Below are positions 9,064-19,726 of a stretch of DNA of 64,000 nt, one piece after another. Position 1 is the stretch's first letter; each line of letters begins with the position of its first letter. The DNA comes from Buchnera aphidicola (Macrosiphum gaurae) (GTDB lineage: Bacteria; Pseudomonadota; Gammaproteobacteria; Enterobacterales; Enterobacteriaceae), in contig NZ_CP034867.1 in NCBI RefSeq assembly GCF_005080965.1, positions 124,001-188,000 of the forward strand, given 5' to 3'. The notes beneath the pieces are model-generated. The model did not search any database, was not told where the DNA came from, and was given only the letters and a program-made list of their open reading frames with translations. Both the position numbers and the translations under genes were made by a program.

Positions 9064-9069
9064 AGTATT
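9054..9069 (+). promoter_or_regulatory. Strong ribosome binding site and AUU start codon of infC
   Basis: GGAGG (9054-9058) lies inside the last codons of thrS, eight bases before the ATT at 9067-9069. E. coli infC also starts at AUU, which lets IF3 repress its own synthesis by rejecting non-canonical starts. The combination of a strong Shine-Dalgarno sequence and the rare start is the same here. Confidence 0.88.
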
Positions 9070-9606
9070 AAAGGTGGAAAAAGAACTCAATTAACACGTC
9101 CTAATCGAATTAATAGTGAGATACGTGCTATTAAAGTTCGTCTTACAGGCGTTGAAGGTGATCAAATTGGTATAGTTAATTTACGTGAAGCTTTAGAAAA
9201 ATCTGAGGAGTTAGGGTTAGACTTAGTGGAAATTAGTCCTAATGCTGAACCTCCAGTTTGTCGTATTATGGATTATGGAAAGTTTCTTTATGAAAAAAGT
9301 AAATCTTCCAAGGAACAGAAAAAAAAACAAAAAGTAATTCAAGTAAAAGAAATAAAATTTCGTCCAGGAACTGATGAAGGTGATTATCAAGTTAAATTGC
9401 GTAATTTAGTGCGTTTTTTAGAAGATGGTGATAAAGCCAAAATTACTTTGCGATTTAGAGGCCGAGAAATGGCACATCAAAAAATTGGTGTTGATGTGTT
9501 AAATAGAGTTAAAAATGATTTAATTGAATTAGCAACTGTGGAATCTTTTCCATCTAAAATTGAAGGTCGACAAATGATAATGATTTTAGCTCCAAAGAAA
9601 AAGTAA
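9067..9606 (+). CDS. infC: Translation initiation factor IF-3
   Basis: Binds the 30S subunit, prevents premature 50S joining and checks start-codon and initiator tRNA fidelity. Reading from the ATT at 9067 gives 179 residues (E. coli 180) beginning (M)[15 protein letters not shown], collinear with E. coli (M)KGGKRVQTARPNRIN. The first ordinary-looking start in this frame is a GTG at 9226, which would remove about 53 residues of a nearly invariant N-terminal domain, so AUU is clearly the start. The linker ([20 protein letters not shown]) and C-terminal domain ending LAPKKK are highly conserved. The gene overlaps no other but its ribosome binding site is inside thrS. Confidence 0.97.
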   Translation: MKGGKRTQLTRPNRINSEIRAIKVRLTGVEGDQIGIVNLREALEKSEELGLDLVEISPNAEPPVCRIMDYGKFLYEKSKSSKEQKKKQKVIQVKEIKFRPGTDEGDYQVKLRNLVRFLEDGDKAKITLRFRGREMAHQKIGVDVLNRVKNDLIELATVESFPSKIEGRQMIMILAPKKK

Positions 9607-9692
9607 CCACTTTTGATCAGATTTTTAGAATTAATATATACATTACTTAAATAATTTTTTATATTTTTTTCATAATTACAATGAAATAGTTT

Positions 9693-9890
9693 ATGCCAAA
9701 AATTAAAACTTTAAAAAGTGCAGCTAAACGTTTTAAAAAAACTGCATCTGGTAAATTTAAACGTAAACAAGCAAATTTGCGTCATATTTTAACGAAAAAA
9801 ACAACAAATAAAAAACGTCATCTTCGTCCTAAGATTCTAGTATCTAAAGGAGATATAGATAAAGTTAAATCTTTTTTACCATATGCGTAA
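9693..9890 (+). CDS. rpmI: Ribosomal protein bL35
   Basis: A 65-residue, strongly basic protein of the large ribosomal subunit with the family start [20 protein letters not shown] and the end [15 protein letters not shown]. Length equals E. coli L35. It sits between infC and rplT as in E. coli, where L20 represses translation of rpmI and rplT through an mRNA pseudoknot that mimics rRNA. The 86-base gap before it is too AT-rich for me to identify such a structure. Confidence 0.97.
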   Translation: MPKIKTLKSAAKRFKKTASGKFKRKQANLRHILTKKTTNKKRHLRPKILVSKGDIDKVKSFLPYA

Positions 9891-9932
9891 ATTCACTTAT
9901 TTTATTAAGATTTTACGAATAGGAGAGCATAA

Positions 9933-10289
9933 ATGGCTCGTGTAAAACGTGGGGTAATTGCTCACGCTCGTCACAAAAAAATCTTAAAACAAGCAAAAGG
10001 TTACTATGGAGCTCGTTCACGTGTTTATAGAGTTGCTTGTCAAGCAGTGATTAAGGCTGGTCAATATGCTTATCGTGACAGACGACAAAGAAAACGACAA
10101 TTTCGTCAATTATGGATTTCGCGTATTAATGCTGCTGTTCGTCAAAGTAAAATGTCTTATAGTAATTTCATGTTTGGTTTAAAAAGAGCTTCAATTAACA
10201 TTGATCGAAAAATATTATCTGATATCGCTGTATTTGATATGTTTTCATTTAATGCATTAGTAAAAAAAGCAAAAGAAGCTTTATTATAA
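9933..10289 (+). CDS. rplT: Ribosomal protein bL20
   Basis: Binds 23S rRNA early in large-subunit assembly; in E. coli it also represses the rpmI-rplT mRNA. The 118-residue length equals that of E. coli L20. The N-terminal half is an extended basic helix ([32 protein letters not shown]) and the C-terminal half is the globular RNA-binding domain ([13 protein letters not shown]). The ATG is preceded by AGGAGA. Confidence 0.97.
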   Translation: MARVKRGVIAHARHKKILKQAKGYYGARSRVYRVACQAVIKAGQYAYRDRRQRKRQFRQLWISRINAAVRQSKMSYSNFMFGLKRASINIDRKILSDIAVFDMFSFNALVKKAKEALL

Positions 10290-10309
10290 ATATTAATTTT
10301 TAATCTGCA

Positions 10310-10334
10310 AGAGGGGGAAATTAATCTCCCCTCT
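10310..10334 (+). terminator. GC-rich hairpin after rplT
   Basis: AGAGGGG (10310-10316) pairs perfectly with CCCCTCT (10328-10334), with a further G-T pair and an AT-rich loop. It lies 21 bases after the rplT stop, but the bases after it (ACATTT) are a poor U-tract, so it may be a partial terminator or an mRNA-stabilising hairpin separating rplT from the pheM leader. Confidence 0.55.
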
Positions 10335-10351
10335 ACATTTGATAATTAATA

Positions 10352-10399
10352 ATGTTCAATAGATTTTTTTTTAATTCAAATCTAGACTTGTTAGTCTAA
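10352..10399 (+). CDS. pheM: Phe-rich leader peptide of the pheST attenuator
   Basis: A 15-codon frame encodes MFNRFFFNSNLDLLV. Four of the first seven codons are Met-Phe-rich (Phe at 2, 5, 6, 7), comparable with E. coli PheM, [14 protein letters not shown], and it occupies the same place, between rplT and pheS. It is followed by a set of alternative hairpins (next entry) positioned as attenuation requires: the stop codon lies in the first hairpin and the Phe codons lie 15-30 bases upstream of the antiterminator segment. No clear Shine-Dalgarno sequence precedes the ATG, and runs of T give Phe codons by chance in such DNA, so the peptide alone would be weak evidence; the combination with the structure is what supports it. 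Confidence 0.72.
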   Translation: MFNRFFFNSNLDLLV

Positions 10400-10431
10400 A
10401 TAAAAACAAGCTTCCTTTATGGGAGCTTTTT
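10383..10431 (+). promoter_or_regulatory. Transcription attenuator of pheST
   Basis: Three mutually exclusive stems are visible. Stem 1-2: TAGACT (10383-10388) with AGTCTA (10393-10398). Stem 2-3 (antiterminator): CTTGTT (10387-10392) with AACAAG (10405-10410). Stem 3-4 (terminator): AAGCTTCC (10408-10415) with GGGAGCTT (10421-10428), loop TTTAT, followed by T to 10431. A ribosome at the leader stop would cover segment 2 and allow the terminator; a ribosome stalled at the Phe codons would leave segment 2 free to pair with segment 3. This is the logic of the E. coli pheST attenuator. Confidence 0.75.
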
Positions 10432-10480
10432 CGTATCTTAAATATATACTTAAATATGAATAAAATAAAAAATGCACAAT

Positions 10481-11470
10481 ATGCTAAATTTAAATAAATT
10501 ATTTGAAACTATTAAAATAGATATAAAAAATTCAAAAACAATAGAAGAATTAGATGAAATTCGTATTAAATATTTAGGTAAAAAAGGTGTTTTTATTTCT
10601 TATATAAAAAATTTAAAAAACTTGCCTTTTGAAGAAAAGAAGAAATATAGTATTGTTATAAATCAAAAAAAACAAGAAATTATTAGCCAAATTAATCAAA
10701 AAAAACAAAAATTAATTACACTTATTTTAGAAAAACGTATTAGAAAAGAAACTATTGATATATCATTGCCTGGTCGTCGTACTGAATGTGGTTGTTTTCA
10801 TCCTATAACACAAACTATTAATTACATAAAACACTTTTTTTTAAAATTAGGTTTTCAATCAGTCAATGGTCCCGAAATAGAAGATGAATATCATAATTTT
10901 GATGCTTTAAACATTCCTCAAAACCATCCAGCTCGAGATAGTCATGATACCTTTTGGTTTGATAATATCAGATTATTAAGAACCCAAACTTCAAGTATGC
11001 AAATTCGTATTATGAAAAAAGAAAAACCTCCAATTAGATTTATTTTTCCTGGAAAAGTGTATCGTAATGATTACGATATTACACATACACCTATGTTTCA
11101 TCAGATTGAAGGCTTAATAGTTGATAAAAATATTAATTTTTCTAATTTAAAATGGATTATATATAAATTTTTATATGATTTTTTTGGAAACAAGGTTTCC
11201 ATTAAATTTCGTCCATCATATTTTCCTTTTACCGTTCTTTCTGCAGAAGTAGACATTATTAATCATTATGGGAAACCTTTAGAAATATTAGGATGTGGCA
11301 TAGTACATCCTAATGTTTTAAAAAATGTTAATATTGATTCAAAGGTATATTCCGCTTGTGCTTTCGGAATAGGTATTGAAAGGATGACAATGTTACGCTA
11401 TGGAATATCTGATATTCGATCTTTTTTTGAAAATGATATAAGATTTTTAAATCAATTTAAATATAATTAG
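10481..11470 (+). CDS. pheS: Phenylalanyl-tRNA synthetase alpha subunit
   Basis: Catalytic subunit of the alpha2-beta2 PheRS. The ATG at 10481 is chosen because it puts YLGKKG at residue 31-36 exactly as in E. coli; an in-frame ATG three codons earlier (10472) is the alternative. The protein has an N-terminal coiled-coil arm rich in lysine (about residues 50-85), then the class II core with motif 2 (RNDYDITHTPMFHQIEG), the pocket FRPSYFPFT and motif 3 (FGIGIERM). Length is 329 residues against 327 in E. coli. It follows the attenuator and precedes pheT by nine bases. Confidence 0.96.
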   Translation: MLNLNKLFETIKIDIKNSKTIEELDEIRIKYLGKKGVFISYIKNLKNLPFEEKKKYSIVINQKKQEIISQINQKKQKLITLILEKRIRKETIDISLPGRRTECGCFHPITQTINYIKHFFLKLGFQSVNGPEIEDEYHNFDALNIPQNHPARDSHDTFWFDNIRLLRTQTSSMQIRIMKKEKPPIRFIFPGKVYRNDYDITHTPMFHQIEGLIVDKNINFSNLKWIIYKFLYDFFGNKVSIKFRPSYFPFTVLSAEVDIINHYGKPLEILGCGIVHPNVLKNVNIDSKVYSACAFGIGIERMTMLRYGISDIRSFFENDIRFLNQFKYN

Positions 11471-11479
11471 TGAGATAAA

Positions 11480-13864
11480 ATGAAATTTAGTGAAAAATGG
11501 TTACGTGAATGGATAGATCCAAAAGTTAATAGCAAGATTTTACATGAACAAATTTCTAGCTCTGGTATTGAAGTAGAATATGTTGAAAAAATTAAATCTA
11601 CATTTTCTGGTATTATAGTTGGTAAAATAGTTCAATGTGTTTTACATTCTCAATTTCCTAATCTAAAAATACTAAAAGTAGACATAGGTAAAAAGGAATT
11701 ATTGAATATTGTATGTGGAGCATCTAATTGTTGTAATGGAATAAAAGTTGCAGTAGCTACTGTTGGTTCTACTTTATCTGAAAATGTTATAATCAATAAA
11801 AGAATTTTAAAAGGAGAATTATCTGAAGGGATGCTATGTTCTTTTTTTGAATTAGGTCTTTTTGTTAATGATAATAAGATTATTGAATTTCCTAAAAAAA
11901 CACCGATAGGAATTAACGTTAATGATTATTTATCTTTAAATGATAATATTATTAAAGTTTCTATAACATCAAATCGTCCAGATGGTCTAAGTCTTTTAGG
12001 ATTATCTCGTAACATAGCTGCTATAAATAATTTAAAAATGTCGCCTTTAATATATAGATCAGTTCCTGTTATGTTTGAAAAAAAAGTTGATATTGATATT
12101 CAAGATAAAAAAGAATGTATTAATTTTTTAGGAAGAATTGTTCAAAACATTGATATAAATGTTGATACTCCTTTTTGGATGAAAAAAAAATTGTTTTTTT
12201 CTGATCTTTTATCAGAAAATATTATAACAAATATTATAAATTATGTGTTGATTGAAATCGGACAACCATTAAATGCGTTAAATTTAGATAATATAAATAA
12301 TGCTATTATAGTTCGTATGGCAAAAGATAAGGAAAATATATTTTTAGAAAATAATATAGAGATCTGCTTAAATAAAAACATATTAGTTGTTTCTGATAAA
12401 GAGAAAATATTATCTATTCCTGGAAATATTAATTCTTGCTTTGTTAATATAAATAAAAACACTAAGAATATATTATTAACTTCATCTTTAATTAGTAAAA
12501 AATCTATTTCTTATATTATAAGAAAAATGAAATCTAATAAAGTATTAGAATATTATAATTATGGTATTGATCCATTTCTTCAAACCTATGCTATTGAATA
12601 TGCAACTGATTTAATTATAAAAATATGTGGAGGTGTTACTGGTCCTATTAATACTAAAAAATCTAATTCAGTTGTATATAATAATAAAATAAGGTTGTAT
12701 CATGAAAAGATAAATAAAATAATAGGTTTTTCTTTTGACATAATTATTGTTTCAAAAATTTTACATAGTCTTGATTATCAATTCAATTTTCAAGAAAAAT
12801 TTTGGGATGTTATTCCTCCTAGCTGGCGATTTGATATACTAATTGAGGAAGACGTAATTAGTGACATACTTCGAATATATGGATATAACAAAATTTATTC
12901 AACTCCATTAAAAGAATTTCTAAACTGTAATAAAAAACATGAATTAAAAGATTCTTTATTTAAAAAGTCTGCTGTTATATTAATTAATCAAGGTTATTAT
13001 GAAGTTATAAATTATGGTTTTATTGATCCTAAAATACAAAATTTAATTTTCCCAAATAAAAAAAAATTATTATTATCTAATCCTATTTCTCAAGACATGT
13101 CATGTATGCGTGTATCATTATGGCCTGGTTTGATTAAAAACATTTCTTACAATAAAAATCGTCAGCAAAACAGTATGCGTATTTTTGAAAGTGGACTTTG
13201 TTTTTCAGTAGATAAAACTAAAAATCTTGGTGTGCAACAAGAATTTTTTTTAGCAGCAGCAATTAGTGGAAATTACACTAAAGAAAATTGGTATGATAAA
13301 ACAAGAAAAATGGATTTTTATGATTTAAAAGGTGATTTAGAATCTATATTAGAATCATTTTGTACATTAGATCATATAGAATTTCGACGAGAAATAATAG
13401 CTGGACTACATCCGGAACAAAGTGCATCTATATATTTTAAAAATCACTTTATTGGTAGAATTGGAGCTATCCATCCGAGATTAGAAACAGAACTTAATGT
13501 TAATAGTTCGACATTTTTATTTGAAATATCACTCAGTAATTTTCCAGATATTAAACCATTAAAAATTCAAGATATTTCAAAATTTCCTACTATTCGACGC
13601 GATATTGCAATATTGATATCAGAAGATATTGCTGTTTGTGCTATTATTAAAAAATGTAAAAATTTTTTTATTAATAAAAAAGTAGAAATTAATTTATTCG
13701 ATATATATTCTTGTAAAGAATTTTATAATAAGAAAAAAAGTTTAGGGATTAGTTTTATTTTTCAGAATCAAGAGAGAACGTTGCAAGACAATGAAATTAA
13801 TTTAATGATGAACGATTGTATAGGAGCATTAAATAAAAAATTTCAAGCAGTTTTAAGGAAATAA
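11480..13864 (+). CDS. pheT: Phenylalanyl-tRNA synthetase beta subunit, editing site lost
   Basis: The 794-residue product is collinear with E. coli PheT (795). Visible domains: tRNA-binding (EMAP-II-like) domain at about 40-150, B3/B4 editing domain at about 200-400, B5 domain at about 400-475, catalytic-like core at about 480-680 and the anticodon-binding FDX-ACB domain at the end ([13 protein letters not shown]). In the B3/B4 domain the positions used for hydrolysing Tyr-tRNA-Phe in E. coli are all changed: H265 is N, G318 is N, E334 is T, T354 is K and A356 is L. The rest of the protein is well kept, so charging should persist without proofreading. Confidence 0.96.
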   Translation: MKFSEKWLREWIDPKVNSKILHEQISSSGIEVEYVEKIKSTFSGIIVGKIVQCVLHSQFPNLKILKVDIGKKELLNIVCGASNCCNGIKVAVATVGSTLSENVIINKRILKGELSEGMLCSFFELGLFVNDNKIIEFPKKTPIGINVNDYLSLNDNIIKVSITSNRPDGLSLLGLSRNIAAINNLKMSPLIYRSVPVMFEKKVDIDIQDKKECINFLGRIVQNIDINVDTPFWMKKKLFFSDLLSENIITNIINYVLIEIGQPLNALNLDNINNAIIVRMAKDKENIFLENNIEICLNKNILVVSDKEKILSIPGNINSCFVNINKNTKNILLTSSLISKKSISYIIRKMKSNKVLEYYNYGIDPFLQTYAIEYATDLIIKICGGVTGPINTKKSNSVVYNNKIRLYHEKINKIIGFSFDIIIVSKILHSLDYQFNFQEKFWDVIPPSWRFDILIEEDVISDILRIYGYNKIYSTPLKEFLNCNKKHELKDSLFKKSAVILINQGYYEVINYGFIDPKIQNLIFPNKKKLLLSNPISQDMSCMRVSLWPGLIKNISYNKNRQQNSMRIFESGLCFSVDKTKNLGVQQEFFLAAAISGNYTKENWYDKTRKMDFYDLKGDLESILESFCTLDHIEFRREIIAGLHPEQSASIYFKNHFIGRIGAIHPRLETELNVNSSTFLFEISLSNFPDIKPLKIQDISKFPTIRRDIAILISEDIAVCAIIKKCKNFFINKKVEINLFDIYSCKEFYNKKKSLGISFIFQNQERTLQDNEINLMMNDCIGALNKKFQAVLRK

Positions 13865-13868
13865 ACTT

Positions 13869-14165
13869 ATGGTGCTTACAAAAGCCGAAATTTCAGAAAA
13901 TTTATTTGAGAAATTACAATTAACTAAAAAAGACTCAAAGAGATTTGTAGAATTTTTTTTTGAAGAAGTTAAAAAATCTTTAGAAAAGGGAGAAGATGTT
14001 AAATTATCTGGATTTGGAAACTTTCAAATAAAGCATAAAAAAGCTCGTCCTGGTAGAAATCCTAAAACAGGAGAAACATTTCTTGTAACAGCTAGACGAG
14101 TAGTTACTTTTAAAGCTGGTCAAAAACTCAAAGGTAAAATTGATAATTATTTAATAAAAAAATAA
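13869..14165 (+). CDS. ihfA: Integration host factor alpha subunit
   Basis: DNA-bending, HU-family architectural protein of 98 residues (E. coli 99). The N-terminal helices ([14 protein letters not shown]), the beta-saddle ([12 protein letters not shown]) and the DNA-intercalating arm around [10 protein letters not shown] are conserved. It begins four bases after pheT, as in the E. coli pheST-ihfA operon. No ihfB is in this window, so whether it acts as a heterodimer or homodimer cannot be judged here. Confidence 0.96.
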   Translation: MVLTKAEISENLFEKLQLTKKDSKRFVEFFFEEVKKSLEKGEDVKLSGFGNFQIKHKKARPGRNPKTGETFLVTARRVVTFKAGQKLKGKIDNYLIKK

Positions 14166-14189
14166 TAATTTTAAATATTTTTTTGGCAA

Positions 14190-14990
14190 TGTTCTTTCTT
14201 TTAAAAAGAAGTAAATCATATAATTTTCTATATTTTTAATTTAATGAAATTAATTATATTTTTTATCTTCATTTGATTCGTATTATATGTTGTTTAATAC
14301 TTGCTTATAGACATACTAGGATACCAATCTATAAATGTTTTTTTAATATAATTAATGAAATTAATATTGTAATTTAATTGTATTAAAAATATTGAAGTAA
14401 TACCTGCTTATTTTTTTTAGATATACAAAAAATAGAAGTAAGATTGAATCTTTTATTTTTAAAATATTAAATTTTCATTATTGATTATAAATTTTTTTTA
14501 AACTCTGTTTCATGGTGATTTTTTATTCGATTATTGCTGAAATCTTTAATAATATCAAAGAAATCTCTTTGCTATCATATAATAAAAGATTTAGAAATAT
14601 ATTAGATATTGACTTCTATTAAACTATATAAAAAATATATTCTATTGCTATTTTTAATTTAACTTTTTAGATAGATTACATAAGAAAGATTTAGGTATAA
14701 TCACGTAATTTTTCTATATAAAGGTTGTAGTATGCTTTAACTTATTAGAACCGTTAAAATCAAAGAAAGTATTATATATTACATGTTAATTGAAGTTTCT
14801 TCTTCGATAGTTAAAAACATTAAGTTTTACAAAAAAAGATCATCGTATTATTTCGATAGAAATTAGTACATTTTGTATTTTAGAAAATGTCATTTTTCCC
14901 TGAATAAAATAAAAATTTTATTTTGGTGACTCTAATATTTTTTATATGTTTTATTTATAAAAAAATTATTGAAATATCGATTATTAATTT
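14190..14990 (+). pseudogene. queA: Decayed queA (S-adenosylmethionine:tRNA ribosyltransferase-isomerase)
   Basis: The frame is broken many times, but pieces align in order with E. coli QueA. IEV at 14391-14399 fits KIEVLVERM. The block at 14527-14589 (ends IFNNIKEISLLSYNKR) fits ILNSIGHMPLPPYIDR. The block at 14723-14821 aligns without gaps over 33 codons with GAGTFQPVRV through PQDVVDAV, with a CAA-to-TAA stop at the Gln. After a seven-A run the frame shifts and 14838-14888 (DHRIISIEISTFCILEN) fits GNRVIAVGTTSVRSLES. The block at about 14893-14940 (FFPE, stop, then FILVTL) fits FHLPESTLIMLVSA; about 40 codons before it are deleted. tgt follows, as in the E. coli queA-tgt-yajC order. The outer ends of the pseudogene are approximate. 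Confidence 0.87.
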
Positions 14991-15181
14991 TTAATTTTCT
15001 AAATTAATATTAATTAAGTCACTTTCTTACTTTTGAAATATAAAAATATAATAAATGTTCATTATAAAGCAACTATAAATATAGTTTTTTTTTATAGAGA
15101 TACGATATATAGAATTCATAATAAATTAGATTTATATAAAAATTTTATTATATAGTATATTTTAAATAATAATTATTTTAA

Positions 15182-16321
<1,140 letters not shown>

Positions 16322-16345
16322 AAAAATAATTTTGAGGTAAAATAA

Positions 16346-16681
16346 ATGAGTTTTTTTGTTCAAAATGCTAATGCTGTAACAAATGGAACGCTAGAAAGTA
16401 GTAATTCATATTCTTTAATATTTATGGTAATAATATTTTTGTTAGTTTTTTACTTTGTGCTTTTTCGTCCTCAACAAAAGAAAGACAAAGAACATAAAAA
16501 TCTCATGAATTCTCTTGTTCAGGGAGATGAAGTTATAACAACTAGTGGTTTATTAGGACGAATAAAAAAAATTACAAAAAATGGTTATATTTTACTTCAA
16601 CTGAATGAGACTAGTGAAGTATTTATAAAGCAAGACTTTATAGCATCATTGTTACCTAAAGGCACTTTAAAATCTTTATAA
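16346..16681 (+). CDS. yajC: Sec translocase auxiliary protein YajC
   Basis: A small inner-membrane protein of 111 residues (E. coli 110) that associates with SecDF-YidC. One transmembrane helix at about residues 25-44 (SLIFMVIIFLLVFYFVLFRP) is followed by the conserved RPQQKKDKEHKNLM and a small cytoplasmic domain (GDEVITTSGLLGRIKKI). In E. coli secD and secF follow; here the next gene is glyS on the opposite strand, so secDF are not at this site. Confidence 0.94.
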   Translation: MSFFVQNANAVTNGTLESSNSYSLIFMVIIFLLVFYFVLFRPQQKKDKEHKNLMNSLVQGDEVITTSGLLGRIKKITKNGYILLQLNETSEVFIKQDFIASLLPKGTLKSL

Positions 16682-16740
16682 TTTCTATTTTTAAAAAAAT
16701 AAATTATTTTATATTCAATCCTTAATTTTTTAAAATACAT

Positions 16741-18813
16741 TTAATATAAATAAGAAAAATCTGTTATTGAAAAAAAAATTTTTTTTATTTCATATAAGAT
16801 AAGTAGTCGATTTAAACGTATTTTAGAATTAGAATCATATATTCTAACTTGTTTAAAAAAATTAGATATAGGTTTTTCAAAATCTTTGATTTTTATTAAA
16901 ATATCTTGATATTTTTGTTCTAAAAATAAATTTCTTGTATCAATTTTGAACTTTTCTATTTGATTAAATAATATAATTTCTTCTGCTTCTTTTATTAGTT
17001 TTATATTAATACATCCAGTAATTTTATTATTTTCTTTTTCTAAAATATTAGATATTCTTTTAATAGATAATATTATTAATTTCGAATTTTCTGTTTGTAG
17101 AAAATAAGATATACTCTGTATTTTTTGATGAATATCTATTAGATTTGTTGATTTATATGATAATACTGATTGAATAACTTTGATGTTATATCCATTTTCT
17201 TCATACCAATACAATAGTCTTTTTACAAAAAATTTGAAAATTTTATCAGATAAAATTACATTTTTACAATTTTTTTCATGATGTAAACAAAGACTTTTAC
17301 TAATTAAATCTTTCAAATTTAATGGTATGTTTTTTACTATAATAATACGTATTATTCCTATAGCTAAGCGTCGTAATGCAAATGGATCTTTATCTGCACT
17401 AGGGATGTTTCCAACATAAAACATTCCTGATAAAGTATCCATTTTATCAGCAATTGATAATGCGCAACCTATAGAAGTACGTGGAAGTTTATCACCTGAA
17501 AAGGTTGGTAGATATTGTTCTTGAAGAGCAATGGCAACATCTTTTTTTTCTTGATCTTCTAAAGCATAGTACATACCTATTGTACCTTGCAATTCTGGAA
17601 ATTCGCACACTATATGAGTAATAAGATCACATTTAGACAGAAGTGCTGCTCTAATTGAATCTTGTATGTTACTAGAATTGTATTGAGCAATCCATTTAAT
17701 AAGTTTTTTAAGGCGCATTGTTTTTTCATATAATGATCCGAGGTTGTTTTGAAACAAAACTTTTTTTAGAGATAAAAGATAGTTTTCTAATTTTATTTTT
17801 CTATCATTTTTAAAAAAGAACTCGGCATCTGAAAGTCGTGCATGCATCACTTTTTCATTGCCCTTAATAATTTTTTCTGGTTTTTTTGAATTAATATTAG
17901 AGACTAAAATAAAATTTGGAAGAAGTTTTTTTTTACAATCATATATCGGAAAGCATTTTTGTTGTTTTTCTATAGTATATATTAGTATTTTTTCGGGTAA
18001 ATTAAGAAATTTTTTTTCAAAATTAGCTAAAAGTACTGTAGGTGATTCTACTAAAGAAGTTACTTCTTCAATTAAAAAATTATTGTTTTTTATACAACCA
18101 TTAATTTTTTGTGCATTTTCTTTAATATTTTTTAGAATTTTTTCTTTTCGAATTGCATAATCAGCAATAATTTTATTTTTTTGAAAAAGAATTTTTGGAT
18201 AATCTCTTGCATGTTTGATTTTTATTTTATTTTCTTGTGAAGAAATATGATTTTGAAGAAGATTACCAGAAGGAATATTAAATATATTTCCCATGATAGT
18301 TTCATTTTCTAAGAGAATTACAATATTACGAATAGGACGAAAAAATTTTTGATTATTTTTTTCCCATCGCATATATTTTTTTATAAAGATATTTTTAAGA
18401 GCAGATTCAGTAATTTTAGGAATTAATAATTCAATTTTTTCTTGCTTTTCTTTTCTCTTATATAATAACCATTCACCTTTCTCATTTTTCAAACGATCAG
18501 TTTGATTTATATCAATTCTGCAATTTTTTAACCAGCGTATAGCCGTCTGTGTTAAAAATCCATTTTCATCATAAGCATGTAAAATCGACGGGCCTCTTTT
18601 CGTCATTTCTATACATTTTTCTGTTGTATCAATATCTATTACTTTTAACGCTAGTCTTCTTGGAGTAGAAAACCATTTAATATCTTTATATGAAATATTA
18701 TAAAAATGTAATTTTTTCACAAAATTGTCATGAAAATATAAGGATATTTTATATAATAATCTAGAAGGTAATTCTTCAGTTCCTATTTCAATTAATAATG
18801 TTTTTTTTATCAT
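16741..18813 (-). CDS. glyS: Glycyl-tRNA synthetase beta subunit
   Basis: The beta subunit (690 residues, E. coli 689) of the bacterial alpha2-beta2 GlyRS, which carries the tRNA-binding part. The start [16 protein letters not shown] and later motifs [28 protein letters not shown] and DPFALRR match E. coli. The start codon overlaps the end of glyQ by 26 bases, indicating coupled translation. The gene is strongly lysine- and isoleucine-rich in its C-terminal third. Confidence 0.96.
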   Translation of the reverse strand: MIKKTLLIEIGTEELPSRLLYKISLYFHDNFVKKLHFYNISYKDIKWFSTPRRLALKVIDIDTTEKCIEMTKRGPSILHAYDENGFLTQTAIRWLKNCRIDINQTDRLKNEKGEWLLYKRKEKQEKIELLIPKITESALKNIFIKKYMRWEKNNQKFFRPIRNIVILLENETIMGNIFNIPSGNLLQNHISSQENKIKIKHARDYPKILFQKNKIIADYAIRKEKILKNIKENAQKINGCIKNNNFLIEEVTSLVESPTVLLANFEKKFLNLPEKILIYTIEKQQKCFPIYDCKKKLLPNFILVSNINSKKPEKIIKGNEKVMHARLSDAEFFFKNDRKIKLENYLLSLKKVLFQNNLGSLYEKTMRLKKLIKWIAQYNSSNIQDSIRAALLSKCDLITHIVCEFPELQGTIGMYYALEDQEKKDVAIALQEQYLPTFSGDKLPRTSIGCALSIADKMDTLSGMFYVGNIPSADKDPFALRRLAIGIIRIIIVKNIPLNLKDLISKSLCLHHEKNCKNVILSDKIFKFFVKRLLYWYEENGYNIKVIQSVLSYKSTNLIDIHQKIQSISYFLQTENSKLIILSIKRISNILEKENNKITGCINIKLIKEAEEIILFNQIEKFKIDTRNLFLEQKYQDILIKIKDFEKPISNFFKQVRIYDSNSKIRLNRLLILYEIKKIFFSITDFSYLY

Positions 18814-19726
18814 TTTTTTCTCTTTTTTTATAACATAGTGGAAAACCTAATTTTTTTCTCATATTTAAGTATTTTTTAGCTATTTCAGTAGTTAATTTTC
18901 GAATACGTAAAATATAATTTTGACGTTCATTTGAAGATATAGCTTTTCTTGCATCTAATAAATTAAATATATGATTTGCTTGTAATGTTTTTTCATATGA
19001 AACTAATAATAATGGTTTTCTTAACTTTATTAACTTTTTTGCTTCTAACTCATATTCTTTAAATGCGTTAAATAAAAAATCAATATCGGAATACTGAAAA
19101 TTGTATTGTGATTGTTCTTTTTCATTTTGTTGAAAAATATCACCATAAGTTATTTTTTGATTACCATGTGTATTCCAGATTAAATCGTATACATTTGATT
19201 TTTTTTGCATATGCATAGCAATTCTTTCTAAACCATATGTTATTTCTACAGTTATAGGATTACATTCTAATCCACCTACTTGTTGAAAATAAGTGAACTG
19301 AGTAATTTCCATTCCATTCAACCAGACCTCCCATCCAATGCCCCAAGCGCCTAAAGTAGGATTTTCCCAGTTATCTTCTACAAAACGTATATCATGTATT
19401 TTTTCGTCTATATTTAATAAATTTAATGATCTTAAATAAAGATTTTGAATATTATCTAAAGGAGGTTTTATAATTACCTGAAATTGATAGTAATGTTGTA
19501 AACGATTGGGATTTTCTCCATATCTTCCATCGGAAGGACGACGACAAGCTTGTACATATGCGGCGTTGATTGGTTCTGGTCCAATAGTACCTAAAAAAGT
19601 GATATTATGAAATGTTCCTGCTCCTATCGGTAAATCTAATGGTTGAAAAATAGTACATCCTTGTTGCAGCCAGTACTCCTGTAGAATTGTGATTAAACTA
19701 TAAAAATTGTTGTGATGATTTTTCAT
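18788..19726 (-). CDS. glyQ: Glycyl-tRNA synthetase alpha subunit
   Basis: Catalytic class II subunit of GlyRS. Conserved blocks include [87 protein letters not shown] and GLERIAM (the latter two quoted in part only). Length is 312 against 303, with the excess as a basic tail ([10 protein letters not shown]) that overlaps glyS. It is the first gene of a two-gene minus-strand unit. Confidence 0.96.
   Translation of the reverse strand: MKNHHNNFYSLITILQEYWLQQGCTIFQPLDLPIGAGTFHNITFLGTIGPEPINAAYVQACRRPSDGRYGENPNRLQHYYQFQVIIKPPLDNIQNLYLRSLNLLNIDEKIHDIRFVEDNWENPTLGAWGIGWEVWLNGMEITQFTYFQQVGGLECNPITVEITYGLERIAMHMQKKSNVYDLIWNTHGNQKITYGDIFQQNEKEQSQYNFQYSDIDFLFNAFKEYELEAKKLIKLRKPLLLVSYEKTLQANHIFNLLDARKAISSNERQNYILRIRKLTTEIAKKYLNMRKKLGFPLCYKKREKNDKKNIIN

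Noticed and set aside
9226..9606. IF3 starting at the GTG at 9226
   Set aside because: The conserved N-terminal domain is encoded in the same frame back to the ATT at 9067, as in E. coli.
17858..18160. 100-codon plus-strand frame inside glyS
   Set aside because: Antisense shadow of glyS, created by few stop codons opposite lysine-rich coding sequence.
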